Below are positions 1 to 11,760 of a stretch of DNA of 64,000 nucleotides, in pieces. Source of the stretch: Clavaria fumosa (taxonomy: Eukaryota > Basidiomycota > Agaricomycetes > Agaricales > Clavariaceae). The first letter of the stretch is position 1, and every line of letters begins with the position of its first letter. A program made the position numbers and the translations under genes. The notes under the pieces were generated by a model. It worked only from the letters and a program-made list of their open reading frames with translations. It had not been told where the DNA came from and did not search any database. The DNA lies in NCBI GenBank assembly GCA_951802425.1, contig OX637804.1, forward strand, positions 868,001 to 932,000. The letters run 5' to 3'.

Positions 1-24
1 GGGGGGGGGGGGGGGGGGGGGGGG
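1..24. other. Homopolymer G run at window edge
   Basis: The first 24 bases are all G. There is no telomere-like unit and no continuation. It is most simply a contig-end or sequencing artefact and carries no coding signal. Confidence 0.7.
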
Positions 25-99
25 CGTGGCCCTGCAAAAAAGGGAAGACTTGGGTTAGAGAGGCCAATTACCATGTAAGCAATTAACACTGTACATAAA

Positions 100-900
100 G
101 TCAAGGGGGATGTTGGGCGAGGCGAATTGCCCCTGCCAGTCATGCGAGCATCAAAACCTTGGACTGGAACTAGACCAGTGGGAGGTCTCAAGCGTGCAGT
201 GCGATGCGACTGAGTGCCATCCAATCGCATCACACTACAGGATCCGGGACAAAATTATGGATTTGGAAACCAAGCGCTTCGTGAGACACCCAGAATGATT
301 ACTATTCTACATACTAAAAGGCGATTGGGCCAACACGGATTTTCGGCGCCTTGGCACCCCGTTCTCAACAGAATTGATGCCCTGAATCTCGAGCTCAGGA
401 ATGGGTCTGTGCAAGTTGGCGATGTTGAACAACCATGTGGATGTGAGGTGAGATTTAGTCATGAAACAGTCTTGAACGATACCTCGTTACCCTTACTTCT
501 TGGGACTATGTGTGCCGCATCGTGAAGACACGTTGGCCGCCGTGAGCCACGATATTTTGAGGGAAATCATTGCGGTGTTGCGCCCCTACATCCACACTCC
601 TGCTTTCGCTCGTTCAGACCGTCGTCGACGTCGTCAACCAGTTCGGCCAGCTCCGCGACGCTCACTCATACTCACTCATACCCACACACACAGACCTCAT
701 CTCGCCTACGCACGGCGGAGAATTTTCAGCTTTGCCAAAGGCCGGATGGTCGAAGGAATTCCTAAGGCTACCGAGTGAGACGGGCTGAGTGAAGGTAAAA
801 GGTGACAAGGAAAGTGTCGGCGCAGAGGAAGGTTTGTAAAACGTTCCACCATTGGTGAGGTGAGTTAGCATTGACGTAGCATCAGATAGTTCGACCTACG
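100..900 (+). repeat. Upstream flank of the gene array, copy 1
   Basis: No gene is visible. Several blocks recur, diverged but collinear, at about 5040-6430. Examples are the CTGGAACTAGACCAGTGGGA block near 165, a block ending in a CTCGTTACCC stretch near 485, and the GACGGGCTGAGTGA block near 780. The segment is therefore the upstream half of a unit duplicated in tandem with the gene at 1263. The remaining bases up to 1262 are presumed promoter and 5' leader of that gene; I see no convincing TATA box. Confidence 0.6.
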
Positions 901-1262
901 CATTCGCCGCCCACTCGTATGGGCGCTGCCATACAGCATAGAGGGCCGGTCGCACTAGGTAACCTAGGGTTATCAATCCCATAAAAAGGTCGCCTTTTTA
1001 TATCCGGTCGTCAGAACGGCGTCGATAACGCTTGACTCATCACGGAATGGCGTCCGCGCTCTCTCGGGTGTGCATCGCAGTTGCGGAGAAAGTGGAAAAC
1101 AGCCTGAAAGTCGAGCGGGAGAGGCTTTCGAACGATACCTACCATCCTGGGGATAGTGCGGAGATAACCTCGGCCTGATGATTTCCGCCATCACGCAGTT
1201 GGAGATAACGAGGTGAAAAAGTACAGCTTTGCGAGGAACGCCCTTCTCTCTTGACGGCGACA

Positions 1263-2338
1263 ATGTGCTCGCAATGGGCAGCTCTAGCGATGTCTGCTGT
1301 TGCGATTTTAGCCACAGTTGCGAAGCCATTGGCACCACCAACGACTGGGTGGTCGTTCACCGCCAATGGTGGAGTTGCTGTCCTTCCATTTACGGCCACG
1401 CAATGCCAGCCGTTCTACATTTTCTACAACACGAGGGTGGATGGAGCCTTCCTTCAATGTTACGATATAACAAATTCCAACTCTCTTTTCACTATTGATT
1501 TCCCCATCGGCGTTGGTTATTTGGAATGGATTTGCAACATTCCCGCCGGTTTCGCATTCGGCCTCGACGGTCAGAATTACGTTGTCAAAGCTGGGTCATC
1601 GTCGGCTTGCTTAGGGGATCTCAACACAACCTACTCCCTTCTAACTTACTCCACGACCGATTTTGCATCCTACACTCAATACCCTTTCCCCCTCATCACT
1701 CCCCCCATATATAATTTGTGTGTCTCCTTTCCCGTCCGCTGCTTGTCCCTGACCCGACCATTATCAGACCTACCGCCAGCTTTCCCATAGGCGCATTCTC
1801 GACTATTACTCTCAAGTGAGGGTCGTTCTTTGAGTCTCCACACAACATACTAATTGACTCAACAGCTCAAACCTGGCTGTCACGCCGACAACGTCCCCAC
1901 CGTCGTCCTCAACACCAACATCCACGAGTTCATCGTTGTCTTCCTTACCACTCTCCTCTTCCACGATATCCGTAGCCTCACCGTCGTCTTCGCCAACATT
2001 ATCCTCTTCTCGTTATCTGATTATTGGCGTTGTCGTTGGGGCGGTTTTGTCCTCCCTGCTCGCCTTTAGTCTCATAATCCTGCTTTGTCGGAGGCGGAGG
2101 CGCAGAAGTACGTTCATATATCTTGTTCAAGCCATTTTCCTTCATTCCATCTCTTGTACCCACTATGACGATACAACCTCAACCAGATACGGGCCTACAA
2201 CATATCCATGAGGCACCCGTTGATCGTGCGGTCCTTCTTGCGACCATCGCTCGTGCGGAGCTGACCCCAGAGGACAGACAAGCCATTGCCTCTGTCAACA
2301 ATATGTTCGCTGAGGGCCCATCGACACCGGGAAGGTAG
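1263..2338 (+). CDS. Secreted Ser/Thr-rich single-pass membrane protein (QCEP family), copy A, intact
   Basis: Best gene model in the array: exons 1263-1717, 1768-1815, 1866-2107 and 2187-2338. The introns are 50, 50 and 79 nt, all GT-AG, with CTGAC or CTAAT branch points. The spliced frame is open for 298 residues. Order: signal peptide (about residues 1-20, MCSQWAALAMSAVAILATVA); an extracellular domain with FTATQCQP, YLEWICNIPAG and SSACLGDL, whose two outer cysteines probably form a disulfide; a Ser/Thr/Pro stalk encoded by exon 3; a transmembrane helix (GVVVGAVLSSLLAFSLIILL) followed by RRRRRR; and a short cytoplasmic tail from exon 4. The organisation matches a large family of Agaricomycete membrane proteins of unknown function (beta-sandwich-like head, mucin stalk, basic stop-transfer). 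A surface sensor or adhesin role is inference. The first ATG giving a signal peptide was chosen as start. Confidence 0.72.
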
Positions 2339-3030
2339 AACACGAAATTGCCACCGAATGCGGCATGCTGGGTTGTATTCTCGAGATGATTTTGCATACA
2401 GACGTTGTTTTCAAGTCGCATGGTAGGAGTTATGTGCCTGGAACTAGGATATTGTTATTACGATAACATCCTCTGCTCTGGCGACAAGATTAATTCGCAT
2501 TATGGGCTTGTTTAGAGACGTGGTTGCAGCACACGACAGCAAAGTCGGCCTCGCCTTAGACCGTGCATTCTGTTCAGTCATGAATTGCTTCCTTACTAGC
2601 ACCCCCTGAGTCAACATGTCAATTTCTAGGTCAAAATAAATATTCACCAAAACGACCACGAAACCCGGACTCACTTTCTCAAACGCGCGCAACTCTGCTC
2701 CTTCCTGACCCAACTCTAGCGTGTCCGCGGCCCTCATAATCCACATGTCCATGCAGCCCACGGCGAAACACAAGACAACCACCCGCTCTCACTATGACAC
2801 ATCCTCTTCGGGACGTCTGCACAACTACTTCCTCTTCATGCTGCAGTCCGGCACAGGTGGTGCATACTGCACCACCACCGACCAACTTCAGACTGGGCAC
2901 CATATGGTATCTGTACCCACACGCGCAGTTATTTCGCTGTACGATCGTGCGAGTGAGCCAGATCGATGGTTGGGAATGGAGCCATGTAGGCAGAAACAGA
3001 AGGACTTTGCGTTTCTTCTGCTGCTGCCTG
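2339..3030. other. Intergenic, no gene recognised
   Basis: Spacer between array copies A and B. I see no supported coding region; open frames here lack family motifs and are short. It holds presumed 3' flank of copy A and upstream sequence of copy B. Confidence 0.5.
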
Positions 3031-4384
3031 GAGCAAACAACGACGGCCCCTTTGGCTCACTGATCTTTCCATTTACGGCCACGCAATTGCGAGCCGTTCT
3101 ACATTTTCTACAACTCAGCGGATGGAGATTTCTTCGTCTTCAAAGACGCAACAAACAGCACTCTTTTTCGCATCGATATCCCCGCGGGTGTCGGTTATGT
3201 GGAGTGGATTTGTAACATTCCCGCCAATGTCGCATTTTACGTGGACTATTTTGAATTGGGTTACGTTGTTCAACCTGGATTGTCGTCGGCATGCTTGGGG
3301 GATCTCACGACGACCTATTCCTTTCTGTCTTACTCCACGGCTAATTTCGCTTCCTTCACACAAAACCCTTCCCTGCCTGCCACTCCCCCCCCTCTACATC
3401 TTTGTATGTCTCCTTTCCCGTCCACTGTGTGTCCTGACCCAACAATCATCAGATCTACCACCAGCTATCCCACAGGCACATTCTCGACCATCACTCTCAA
3501 GTGCGACTTGTTCTTTGATTTTTCCACACAATATACTAATCGACTCAACAGCCCAAACCTGGCTGTTGCGCAGACAGGGTCCCCACCAACGGCCTCGCCA
3601 TCTGTGTCTCGTCTCACAAGCTCGCCAGGGCACTCGTCAACTGTGTCCTCGGCTTCCTCGAGCTCGCCAATATCCTCACCCCCGGGGCCGTCTTCCTCCA
3701 AATCACACACTGCCTCGATTGCTAGGGGTGTCAGCGCCGCAGTAGCCTTTGTTTTTGTTCCTGCGCTCTGCTGGTACCTGTATTGCAGTACTACCCAGCC
3801 ACCCGCTCCTGGTGCGTTTGCCATACGCGCCCTAATACGTGTGTCGTTTTGTCTTAACTGGAGCGAAACGCTTGCCAGACCAGGAACCCCTTCATGACGC
3901 GCCCGCCTCCCACAGTCACGCAGGAGATCCCACGTCTGATGGTGTTGCCAGGGGTGTTCCAGCGATAGGCGATCCCCCGGATGGTGTCCCCCCCGTAGGT
4001 AGGTGTCCTTTTCTCTCGCACATCTTATGATATTCCAGCCTCTACCTGAGAATGCAAAGCTGATTTCATTTGCATCACAATTCCTTGCGACACAATCCAA
4101 ATCCCCTGAAACACAATTCCCAGCAGCACAATCCCCAGCAGGTAACGGTGTCATACCACCACCAGTGAACATGGAACAAAGATATGATGGCGCACATATA
4201 AGTGAGTTTAGGACGCTTATCCTTCCCTGCAATCTGCTCAACTGCGGCAGACACCGGTGGAGATCTCGGATCCCGTAATGTTAACGTATCCAACGTTTTC
4301 AATTTCACGTTTATACATCATGGTGAGCTCGGGTGCATCTATATTTGCAGCCTCGGCTTGACCTCTCGAATGGTACAACGTTGA
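3031..4384 (+). pseudogene. QCEP-family membrane protein, copy B, broken
   Basis: Homologous to copy A exon by exon. The exon-1 remnant runs to 3403, followed by an intron 3404-3452, the 48-nt exon 2 (3453-3500), an intron 3501-3551 and exon 3 (3552-3811). Exon 3 encodes the Ser/Thr stalk (NPNLAVAQTG onward) and a membrane helix near AAVAFVFVPALCWYLYC. The signal peptide and start are missing. One extra base in the QCEP codons (CAATTGCGAG near 3086, where the paralogues have CAATGCGAG) shifts the frame. Downstream, a further exon (about 4036-4200) and a terminal exon from about 4248 encode a tail with DTGGDLGSRNV, shared with copies F and H. The 48-nt exon 2 and both intron positions are conserved with A and H, which fixes homology despite decay. 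Confidence 0.7.
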
Positions 4385-5039
4385 TCCTTCCTCGCTACCG
4401 TACCTGCCAAAAAACCTGTCCACAGCGGCTGCGCAAGCTTCCGAATAGTTGGCACCCCCGCTTCGGCCTCTCGCGCTCCCCGAGCCGCGAACTACTACTT
4501 TAGCTGCCAAACTCCAAGTCCCTGGATATCCCCGACTAATATCGCACCAGAGACGTTGCAATGACGTTGTTCTATCAGCCCTCGAGGCGCTAGACTCAAG
4601 GGTCTCCTTGAGCTCACTGCGGTTTTGGGGGCCATCTCACATGTGCACGGGAGGCAATCTGCACGTCCAAGCCCCCATGGGCGTCACTTGATTGGACTTG
4701 ACCTCTTCGCTGCTACAGTATACAGGATGAGTACGTCCTTGAATTTTCTATCATGCACAAGATGACAAGAGCTTTGCGTTTTACACATGTGGTGATTTCG
4801 TGCTTGCGTTGTACATTGTCAAATTTTCAGGGAGCTTGGTAGGAATTGCATGTTTATCCGGAATTCGGACATTTGTTGTTGATTACGGCAAAAGAGTTTC
4901 TTGTATACGGTAGCGAAATTTAGAGCCTAGGAGAGTGATGGTGTTCCTGAAAACCTTGTCCTCTCCAACCTTTGCCTATGCTCTCGCGAAGGCCGCCTCC
5001 GTCGTTCGTCACCATTGCCGTCGGTGTCGTCGATGTCGC
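4385..5039. repeat. Downstream flank of copy B
   Basis: No gene seen. The block near 4615-4680 (TTTTGGGGGCCATCTCACAT) recurs in degraded form after copy E (about 12090) and after copy H (about 16105), so it is the 3' end of the duplicated unit. Confidence 0.45.
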
Positions 5040-6430
5040 CGTCGCAGCAGCCGGTCTTTGTCGTGGGGCTGGAACTAGACTAGTGGGAGGTTTCAAGTGC
5101 TGCGGTGTGATGCGACTGGGCGATGTTGGAGTCCCCGACTTTATGGAAGTCAGTAGGATCCAAAGCAAAATTGGAGGTCTGAAAACCAACCACTCCATGG
5201 GACGTCCGGATTACTGTTTCATTTACTTGTGAAAATGCAATCAAACACTGAGTTTGAGCTCCGGAACGGGTTTGTACAAGTTGAGGCGAGCCGCGTGGGG
5301 ATAGTGACATGAAACCATCTTGAACGATAGCTCGTTACCCTTGCTTCTGGGGATTATGTATGCCGCATCGCAATGAAGCCGAGCACGAGCCGTGGAGACA
5401 CATTGGCTGCCGCGTGCGCTGCGCCCCAGACGTTCGCGAGTGTCGCGCATTCACTCGACCATCCGGCCTTTGGCAGAGCTGTAAATTCTCCATTGTGTGG
5501 GCAATGTGGCGCCTCGTGAATTTGTGTGTGTGCCTGGGTACGCGAGCACGTCGCGGAGCTGGCCGAACCGGTCGACGACGGCAACGGTACCGAAGAAGGG
5601 CGAGCGCGTCACGAAGAAAGTCGACTCAAGCATCTGACTGAGGCTTGTATCACAGAGAAAGGGCGAGTTCGTTAGATAGAGAACGGGAGGCGGAAAGAGG
5701 CGGCCGCGCCTGCGTCTTTGCAATCTGGGTGACTTGAGCCATCCACGTCGATTCGCGAAAAGCGGAAAGAGAATTGGAAGCCACGGGACCCGGTTGCTGA
5801 TTCATTTGTAGGCACCTTGGTACGAGTGGGACACCGAACGCAGGCGACATTGGCCATACGCTATCTTTAGGTGCTGAAGTCTGTTGCAGGCCTGGACTGC
5901 ACATGATGATTCAGATATCAATCCATCTGATCACTCATGAAATACACACTCATGCTTACCGTGAGCAGCGAAGTGGTGTTGTTCTGCATGTCATCCAAGG
6001 CTAGACAATGATAGAGATGATTTGTTTTAAGAGTAATTCCTAAAAACATGGCCTAGTTGTGTGAGCTGAGGACGCATACATTAAGTTTGAACGCTCGAGT
6101 ACCGTGAGGAGAACCACCGTACCCTGATTGCCCCGGGCATATCGCCGACGCACATTGGAGGGTTTGCAGCTCTGGTCGAGCGAATGCCTGAGGCCACCAG
6201 CTGTCACTTGTTTACAAGCAGAAAGGGCGAGTCATAACCAATGACGAACTACAGCAAAGAGAGCGGGACGGGCTGAGTGAGGATAAAGGGTAACAAGGAA
6301 AGTGTCAGCGCGGCGCGGGGGTCAGTGAGGGAATGGTATGTAATCGTTCCGACGTTGGGCGAGGCGAGTTGAAGAAGTCGTCCCAGCATCGATATGGCAT
6401 CAGGGATAGTTCGGCCTACGCATTCACCGC
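5040..6430 (+). repeat. Upstream flank of the gene array, copy 2
   Basis: A diverged second copy of 100-900 in the same order: the CTGGAACTAGACTAGTGGGA block near 5070, TTGAACGATAGCTCGTTACCC near 5318, GACGGGCTGAGTGAGGATAAA near 6267 and a TTCGGCCTACGCATTCACCG block near 6410. It supports tandem duplication of a several-kilobase unit containing promoter plus gene. Nothing coding is convincing here. Confidence 0.6.
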
Positions 6431-6639
6431 CAACCGTGGGCTAGAATTCCGCGCTGCAACACACCACAGAGCGCCGGCCGCACTGGCTGGTCTGGCACTA
6501 TCAATCCCACCAAAACGACGTCCGATTCACCCGAGATTCACACCCGATTCGCTCTCTGGGAGTGCGTCGTTGTTGCGGAGAAAGTGGACAACAGCCTGAA
6601 CTGATGGAGGGGAGAGACTTTCGATGCGTAGCGCTACGA

Positions 6640-6960
6640 GTACGAGGTGGCTGTACACGACCGTTTCGTCTTTCCCTTCATAGCCACGCAGTGCTGCCCT
6701 ACGACTGATTTTGCACCCAACTTTCATCCCCACAATTACTTTGTCTCGTTGCGTGTCCTGATTCAGAAAGTTATCAGCCTTACCACCAGTTATCCTACGG
6801 GCGCCTTCTCGATTACTGCTCTCAAGTGCGACTTGTGCTTTGAGCATACTAATCGACTCAACTGTCAACAGCCTAAGCCCGAGTGTCACGCCGCCCGTGT
6901 CCCCGTGTCGCAGTGCCACGTATGCGTTCGGCGTCAGCAAGATCATCTTATCTCGTTGAT
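6640..6960 (+). pseudogene. QCEP-family membrane protein, copy C, fragment
   Basis: A short remnant. FPFIATQCCP at about 6673-6702 corresponds to the QCEP motif. The sequence then jumps to the exon-1 end, an intron-like stretch ending in TTATCAG, and a 48-nt exon 2 equivalent (SYPTGAFSITAL). A second intron with CTAATCGACT precedes PKPECH, the exon-3 start. Most of the extracellular domain is deleted and there is no start, stalk or membrane helix. The frame through exon 2 is readable only by alignment with copies A and H. Sequence from 6961 to about 7790 shows no gene. Confidence 0.55.
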
Positions 6961-7799
6961 CCTCAGCCCAGATCTACTTCAGGACCTCTCATCACCATCC
7001 GGCTTTCCAGTGCGTATATCCACCAAGCTATCCTCTCATTATCTCATCACCGCTTCAGTGACATGCGACAGGCAATCCTGTGGTTCCCATGGGTAAAGTG
7101 TCTTCTCTTCATTTCAGCGTGAAGCGCCAAAAGTATCGCAAACACGCACTTCAATTTTTCGACTCTAGTCGGCCAGACCATCCCGTTTTTCAAAGTCGAG
7201 CCTGTTCATCCATCGTAACGGCTGTGGGAGGCTCCGGATAGTAGACCCAAAGCCTCCTTCCCCGAACCAGCGCCAATCTGGCATCTCGCGCTCCACCAAC
7301 CCGCCCCGCTGAAGACATCACTGCGGGATGCAACGTCGCTGCTTCAGCCGCCCTTGGTTAGCGAGACTCAGCCAGATCACCCTGACTTTGTGACTGCCCT
7401 ATGGGTCATTTCGCGTGCACGGTTGAGCGCCAGATCGTTGCCTCTGTTAGCGTCCCAGAGCCATCAGCATCTCCCGATTTAGGCGTCCGCGGATGTCTAT
7501 GCCCTAGCTCGGACGTTCATATTCTCATACATGAGTGCTGACCGCGCGTTCAGGTTTAGCGTCCGAACCTCGGAGTGCTCCTGAGAACAGATTCCAGCGG
7601 GGAAGAAAGAAAATTGCGTGTTATATTCGGGCCTGCTGATGGATTTGGTTCTCGACACTTGTGGCCACCAGCTGCCGATTGTATGCAAGGAGAAAGGGCG
7701 AGTTACTAGCCTGCAGTCTAGGGAGAAGAGAATGAGCCTGATGATAGATGTCGAGCGGGAGAGAGGATGTAGCGTTAACGATTACCCATCCTGAGAAAA

Positions 7800-8370
7800 A
7801 AGTGACTGTGTCCCTGACCAACGCTGGCAGCCACCGCCAACGACCAGGGGTGGCTCTACGACGGACAAGAGCTTATGCGCCTATGCGCTGACGGCCTGCT
7901 TCATCTTCCCGCTCACCGCCCAACGCAACGCGCGCCCTTTTATATTTACATCTCCACGCCCTGGACAATGACTTGAGGTACGACTATATATTTACACTTC
8001 CAGGACGCGCCGAGTCTTTCCAGCCATCTACATCCTGGCTAGGGATCGGGTACGCATGCAGTGGATCCTGTTATGCCCCTCCGGCCGCTATCGCATGCTT
8101 GGACATCCCGCTGGGCTACGTCGCCCCACCTACGGGTTGTCGTCGTCGGCTTGCTTGGGGAGCTGTCTCCTTGGCAAACGCATCCGTTACCTTCTCTTTC
8201 CAGTCTCTCGCCTGGACCGCGCCTCCTTGACTTTAGCCATCCATCGTCTCGGATGCTGCCGCATGTCCTGACTCGACCATTACTATATTAGACCTACCAC
8301 CCGCTTTCCTACAGGCGCGTTCTCGACCATTGCTCTTGAGTACGACTTGTCGTTTGAAAGCGCCACCACC
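7800..8370 (+). pseudogene. QCEP-family membrane protein, copy D, fragment
   Basis: Degraded head domain. GWLYDGQE near 7850 matches GWLYDGFG of copy H, and a YIYIST segment near 7940 matches YIYYNT. A TCGTCGTCGGCTTGCTTGGG stretch near 8137 encodes the SSACLGD motif of the other copies. It is followed by an exon-2 equivalent (TGAFSTIAL, about 8310-8338) and then unrelated sequence. Several stops and frameshifts separate these pieces and no start remains. Confidence 0.55.
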
Positions 8371-8640
8371 ATCTCTGATTTGGCAGGGCAAGACATGATG
8401 CGTGATGTCTTTGCCGCTGTCTCCAGGATGACTAAGGCTTTTTAGGCTGTTGGAGAAGGCTTGGCATTTGGTGCGGTGATCGATCGCGTGATTAGTGTAA
8501 TGACGTCAACCTTTGATAACGAAGAGCATTTCCCTACATGTCAAATGACACGACAGACTAAGGGAGAAGACATCGCCACTATCAATATCCAGGCCTGCCA
8601 TTTAGACTGTCGAATCTCATCTTCCAGTAAGGTATGTACT
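8371..8640 (+). repeat. Duplicated downstream block, copy 1
   Basis: TTTGGCAGGGCAAGACAT followed by a GCATTTGGTGC...GATCGATCGCGTGATTAG block recurs at about 12150-12330. It is another piece of the duplicated array unit. No coding region is supported. Confidence 0.5.
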
Positions 8641-8856
8641 GGCAGTGGCAAGAGTAGTAGAAGGTCTAGCAGAAGTAACAGGAGAAATGGGAGGAGTGGT
8701 AGAAGGAGTAGTGGGGGAAGTAGCAGGAGCAGAACCAGTAGTAGGAGTTGTGGGAACGGTGGCAAGACCAGTAGGAGTGGTAGAAAGAGTAGTGCGAACA
8801 GTAGCAGGAGCAGAAGTGGTAGGAGAAGGAGGGGGATATGAAGGAATAGGAGGTGA

Positions 8857-9155
8857 GGAAGGTGAGGAAGGTGAGGAAGGTGAAGAAGGTGAGGAAGGTG
8901 AGGAAGGTGAGGATGGTGAGGAAGGTGAGGAAGGTGAAGAAGGTGAGGATGGTGAGGATGGTGAGGATGGTGAGGATGGTGAGGAAGGTGAGGAAGGTGA
9001 GGAAGGTGAGGAAGGTGAGGAAGGTGAGGAAGGTGAAGAAGGTGAAGAAGGTGAGGAAGGTGAGGAAGGTGAAGAAGGTGAGGAAGGTGAGGAAGGTGAG
9101 GAAGGTGAGGAAGGTGAGGAAGGTGAGGAAGGTGAAGAAGGCGAGGAAGGTAAAG
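8857..9155. repeat. GGTGAGGAA minisatellite (9-bp unit, about 33 copies)
   Basis: An almost uninterrupted array of GGTGAGGAA with GGTGAAGAA and GGTGAGGAT variants. Because the unit is a multiple of three, several frames on both strands stay open. The plus strand would read (Gly-Glu-Glu)n and the minus strand (Ser-Pro-Ser)n. The minus frame 9207-8617 (196 aa) continues into Thr/Pro/Ala-rich mucin-like sequence, so it could be the stalk of a degraded secreted protein, but no signal peptide or folded domain is attached. Confidence 0.85.
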
Positions 9156-9328
9156 AGGAAGGGGCAGAAGAGGCAGAAGAACGAGGACCCGCAATAGCTT
9201 TGAACAAAATAGGTTAGACAGTGATCAGTTGGATAAAGATAGATTTACCAATGATACCGCATGCCAGACGACTACCTGAGTTACCTGAAGGCTGACTTAC
9301 GAAGTCGTCTGGGTCCTAAATTATTTTG

Positions 9329-10039
9329 TCAATAGCTGATTTTTGGAATATACGATCCAAACTTCACCGCATGAACTACAATGGCACGACTGGAGAGCGC
9401 GTCATCAAAATGTATCAAAGTTGGCCAAGAGTGACGCACCCAACTATTCTGCAAAGGGAGGACTCCGCCTCGAAAGTCAAGTGGGCTATTATTCCATCGC
9501 TGTTTGCCTTGAAGTTGCCCATGTCGCCCTCGTGATGGTGCGGGTATATCGGTGATCCATGGATTTCTTGATTGGGATTATAATGAAGACCTGTTGATGT
9601 GCACTGGTTTGTCTCGTCGCCAAACTCACTAGTTTTTGAAGGTCAGCGCGACAAGGAACCTGCAAAAATAATAGGGGGGACGACGTGCTGGATATGAATT
9701 CCGTGTTCCGTATTTGGTAAGAAACCACTGATGGTACCGGTGATTTGGACCTTGGCGGTCGGTGAAGCCTGAAAAAAGGATATGGTCCCGGTGATCGAAG
9801 CCCCGTAGTGGAGAACGGCTACGGCCTGGGGAATGCAATAGTGCGTGGTGAGCCATGTGATTGGAACAGACTCGTGAAGCTGGACAGACCTGGCGTATGG
9901 AACCTGACAGCCACGTTAATTAGAGCATCAATTGATTGATTGCGCACATACAGTCTTGTCCAGTAGTCGTACACTGAGCATGCACCAACCGTGACACGAA
10001 AGCCAGGTAGAATATGAAGATAAGAGAAGCATTCGCCAT
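9329..10039 (-). CDS. Secreted Cu/Zn superoxide dismutase
   Basis: Converts superoxide to peroxide and oxygen, predicted extracellular. Exons on the minus strand: 10039-9952, a short exon from 9903, one ending at 9689, 9628-9440 and 9389-9329. The introns are 9951-9904 (48 nt, GTATGT), one ending at 9826, 9688-9629 (60 nt, GC-AG with a CTGAC branch point) and 9439-9390 (50 nt, GTGCGT). With the second intron at 9889-9826 (64 nt) or at 9871-9826 (46 nt), the reading frame closes. The product has a signal peptide (MANASLIFIFYLAFVSRLVHAQ region), AVAVLHYGASITGTISF, GIHIHEFGDE with two copper-ligand histidines, GLHYNPNQEIHGS, HHHEGDMGN with zinc ligands, and GRAIVVH with the last copper histidine. 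About 162-168 residues. The usual electrostatic-loop Asp-Asp after VVH is absent and the C-terminus (KFGSYIPKISY) is short, so activity is uncertain. It lies on the opposite strand within the QCEP array. Confidence 0.75.
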
Positions 10040-11330
10040 GATGATGATAGTGAGTGCAGGTTGAAAGATGTCTCCCTCAAGGGCTTTTAAACCTCGTGCG
10101 AGCACGCCCACAGGAGGGGAAATTATTAATAGACTGCGAGATTTGAATTTTTGCGCATAAAACCGCACGGCTGTAAACGAGTTGTGTAGCGACCATGCTC
10201 AGTCCCTCGGATACGAGCAATGAAGCATACGTCGTTATGTTCGTTTTTTGGTTTCAAAAAGTAGCCTGGATATCTCGGTGACCCTGAGCAAATGATTATA
10301 GACTATCCCACAGAATGGGTGTGATAGGTACCTTGCGGATATCGGAGAGTCCACGCCAATCTATGACTGAATGATTGGGCTCAGTTTCCATCATGCTTCC
10401 CTACACAGCATCGCTCGTGCCTTCGACTCCGCACCTGCCAAAAGCGGGTCAAAGCCGAGTAGTCATAATAATTTCGTTGTGCAACCGCTGCTACGGCCAC
10501 AGCCTGGTGTCGTGAATGAATGGTGCACCCGTCACGTTGCCAGTGCGCTGAAATCATCTGACGAAGAATCGTGGTGTGGCGGTGCCATGGTTGACCAATA
10601 GTTACACCGACGAGGGCGACGAAGGAGCCCCTTCATGACTCGACACACCGACACTTGCGACGGAATGTTATCGCCGGCGCAACAAAAACTGCGGCATATT
10701 TAACGTGTTTAGGCGCCTCCACTTGGTCGCTCAATCTGAAAAACAGGCGAGGCTGAGAGATCGCCAGAAATCGCACTTCTATGAGACTCTGAGATAACAG
10801 GTATTCTCAGTGGGTAAAGCCTACCACAACCAACGATTCTGCTTGATGCTTTTTGTTTTTGTTTCAGTCTCTCTGCATCCGCCTCCTCTGCTTTTTGTTT
10901 TTCGTCTCCAATGCCTCTTTCGTCGTCAAGCCCCCTGCTTTCTCCGGCCCCTTGTCATCCATCCCCAGGAGAACAAGCCGAGCGAAGGAGGTCCGTGTGT
11001 ACACGCTTGCCTGGGTGTGTCAGGCGCGTCCAACAGGATGTGTTCTGCTTACGGGAGCCTTATGGCCCGTTTTCTGTTGCAGGACCACCACCGGCCACAG
11101 CGAGAGTCAAGCCCTGTGCCCGCACACCCCCTCCCGCTTGAAAGCACTGAAGTGACGACGCGTATTGGCGCATGGCAGCAGGCACGGCAGATCCAGTCTG
11201 CGGGGTCCTGGCCGGCATCACACACCCGGGGCTCTGGATGCTTACGGAACGGGCATCGCCTCTCGTTTGCCTTGGTGTATTCGGTGAGTAACACGACGTC
11301 AGTGGATGCTCCTCGTCTTTGCCCATTCCT
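10040..11330. other. Intergenic, no gene recognised
   Basis: Upstream region of the superoxide dismutase gene followed by low-information array sequence. Open frames from about 10810 lack family motifs. A TTTTTGTTTTTGTTTCAG-like pyrimidine tract near 10850 resembles a splice acceptor but no exon can be tied to it. Confidence 0.45.
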
Positions 11331-11760
11331 GTGCACCTTATTCTTGACGACACCATCGGCCACGTCCGCACCCACGGCGTCGCCACCGTCCTCCCTACCG
11401 CCGTCCTCTCCCACACCAATGCCGTTCACGAGTCGTCACCGCCCCTCCTCCCCGCTGACAGCGTCCCTCTTCTCCAGAAGCCTATCTCCCAGACCACGCT
11501 CGCTGCGTCCTGCCCTTCCAGTGCTCGTGCTCCGGCGGAGGTGCTGGCGCAGGGGTGGTCCTCGGCCCGCTGCTCTCTTGTGTCTGGCAGTGGTAGGTTG
11601 CCGTTGTTATTTTCCGGTGACGGGCAGTTCGCCGCGGCGGGTGTAGTCCCTGTAGGTGGGTAGGCGCCCCTTTGATTCCTTTTGCACACCCTGTGACTCC
11701 CCGAGGACGCGGCGGCTGATTTGGCTTGCGGCACAAGCATTATCCCCTGCGGAACCTTTT
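11331..11760 (+). pseudogene. QCEP-family membrane protein, copy E, exon-3 remnant
   Basis: Nucleotide similarity to the stalk and membrane exon of copy H. CGTCCGCACCCACGGCGTCG near 11365 and a CTCGTGCTCCGGCGGAGG block near 11522 align with the Ser/Thr stalk and the end of the membrane helix. A tail block with GTAGGTGGGTAGG and CTTTTGCACACCCTGTG near 11650-11700 matches the following intron of H. No head domain or signal peptide remains and the frame is disrupted. Confidence 0.5.

Noticed and set aside
1..24. Poly-G as a telomere or G-quadruplex promoter
   Set aside because: No repeat unit; pure homopolymer at the very edge is better explained as an artefact.
3465..4241. A 258-aa minus-strand open frame over copy B
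   Set aside because: Lies antisense to exons defined by homology to copies A and H; composition is that of a reversed Ser/Pro stalk.
4248..4300. Naming the DAGGDIGSRNV motif as a known amyloid or RHIM motif
   Set aside because: The resemblance is only in Gly/Asn content; no defining core residues.
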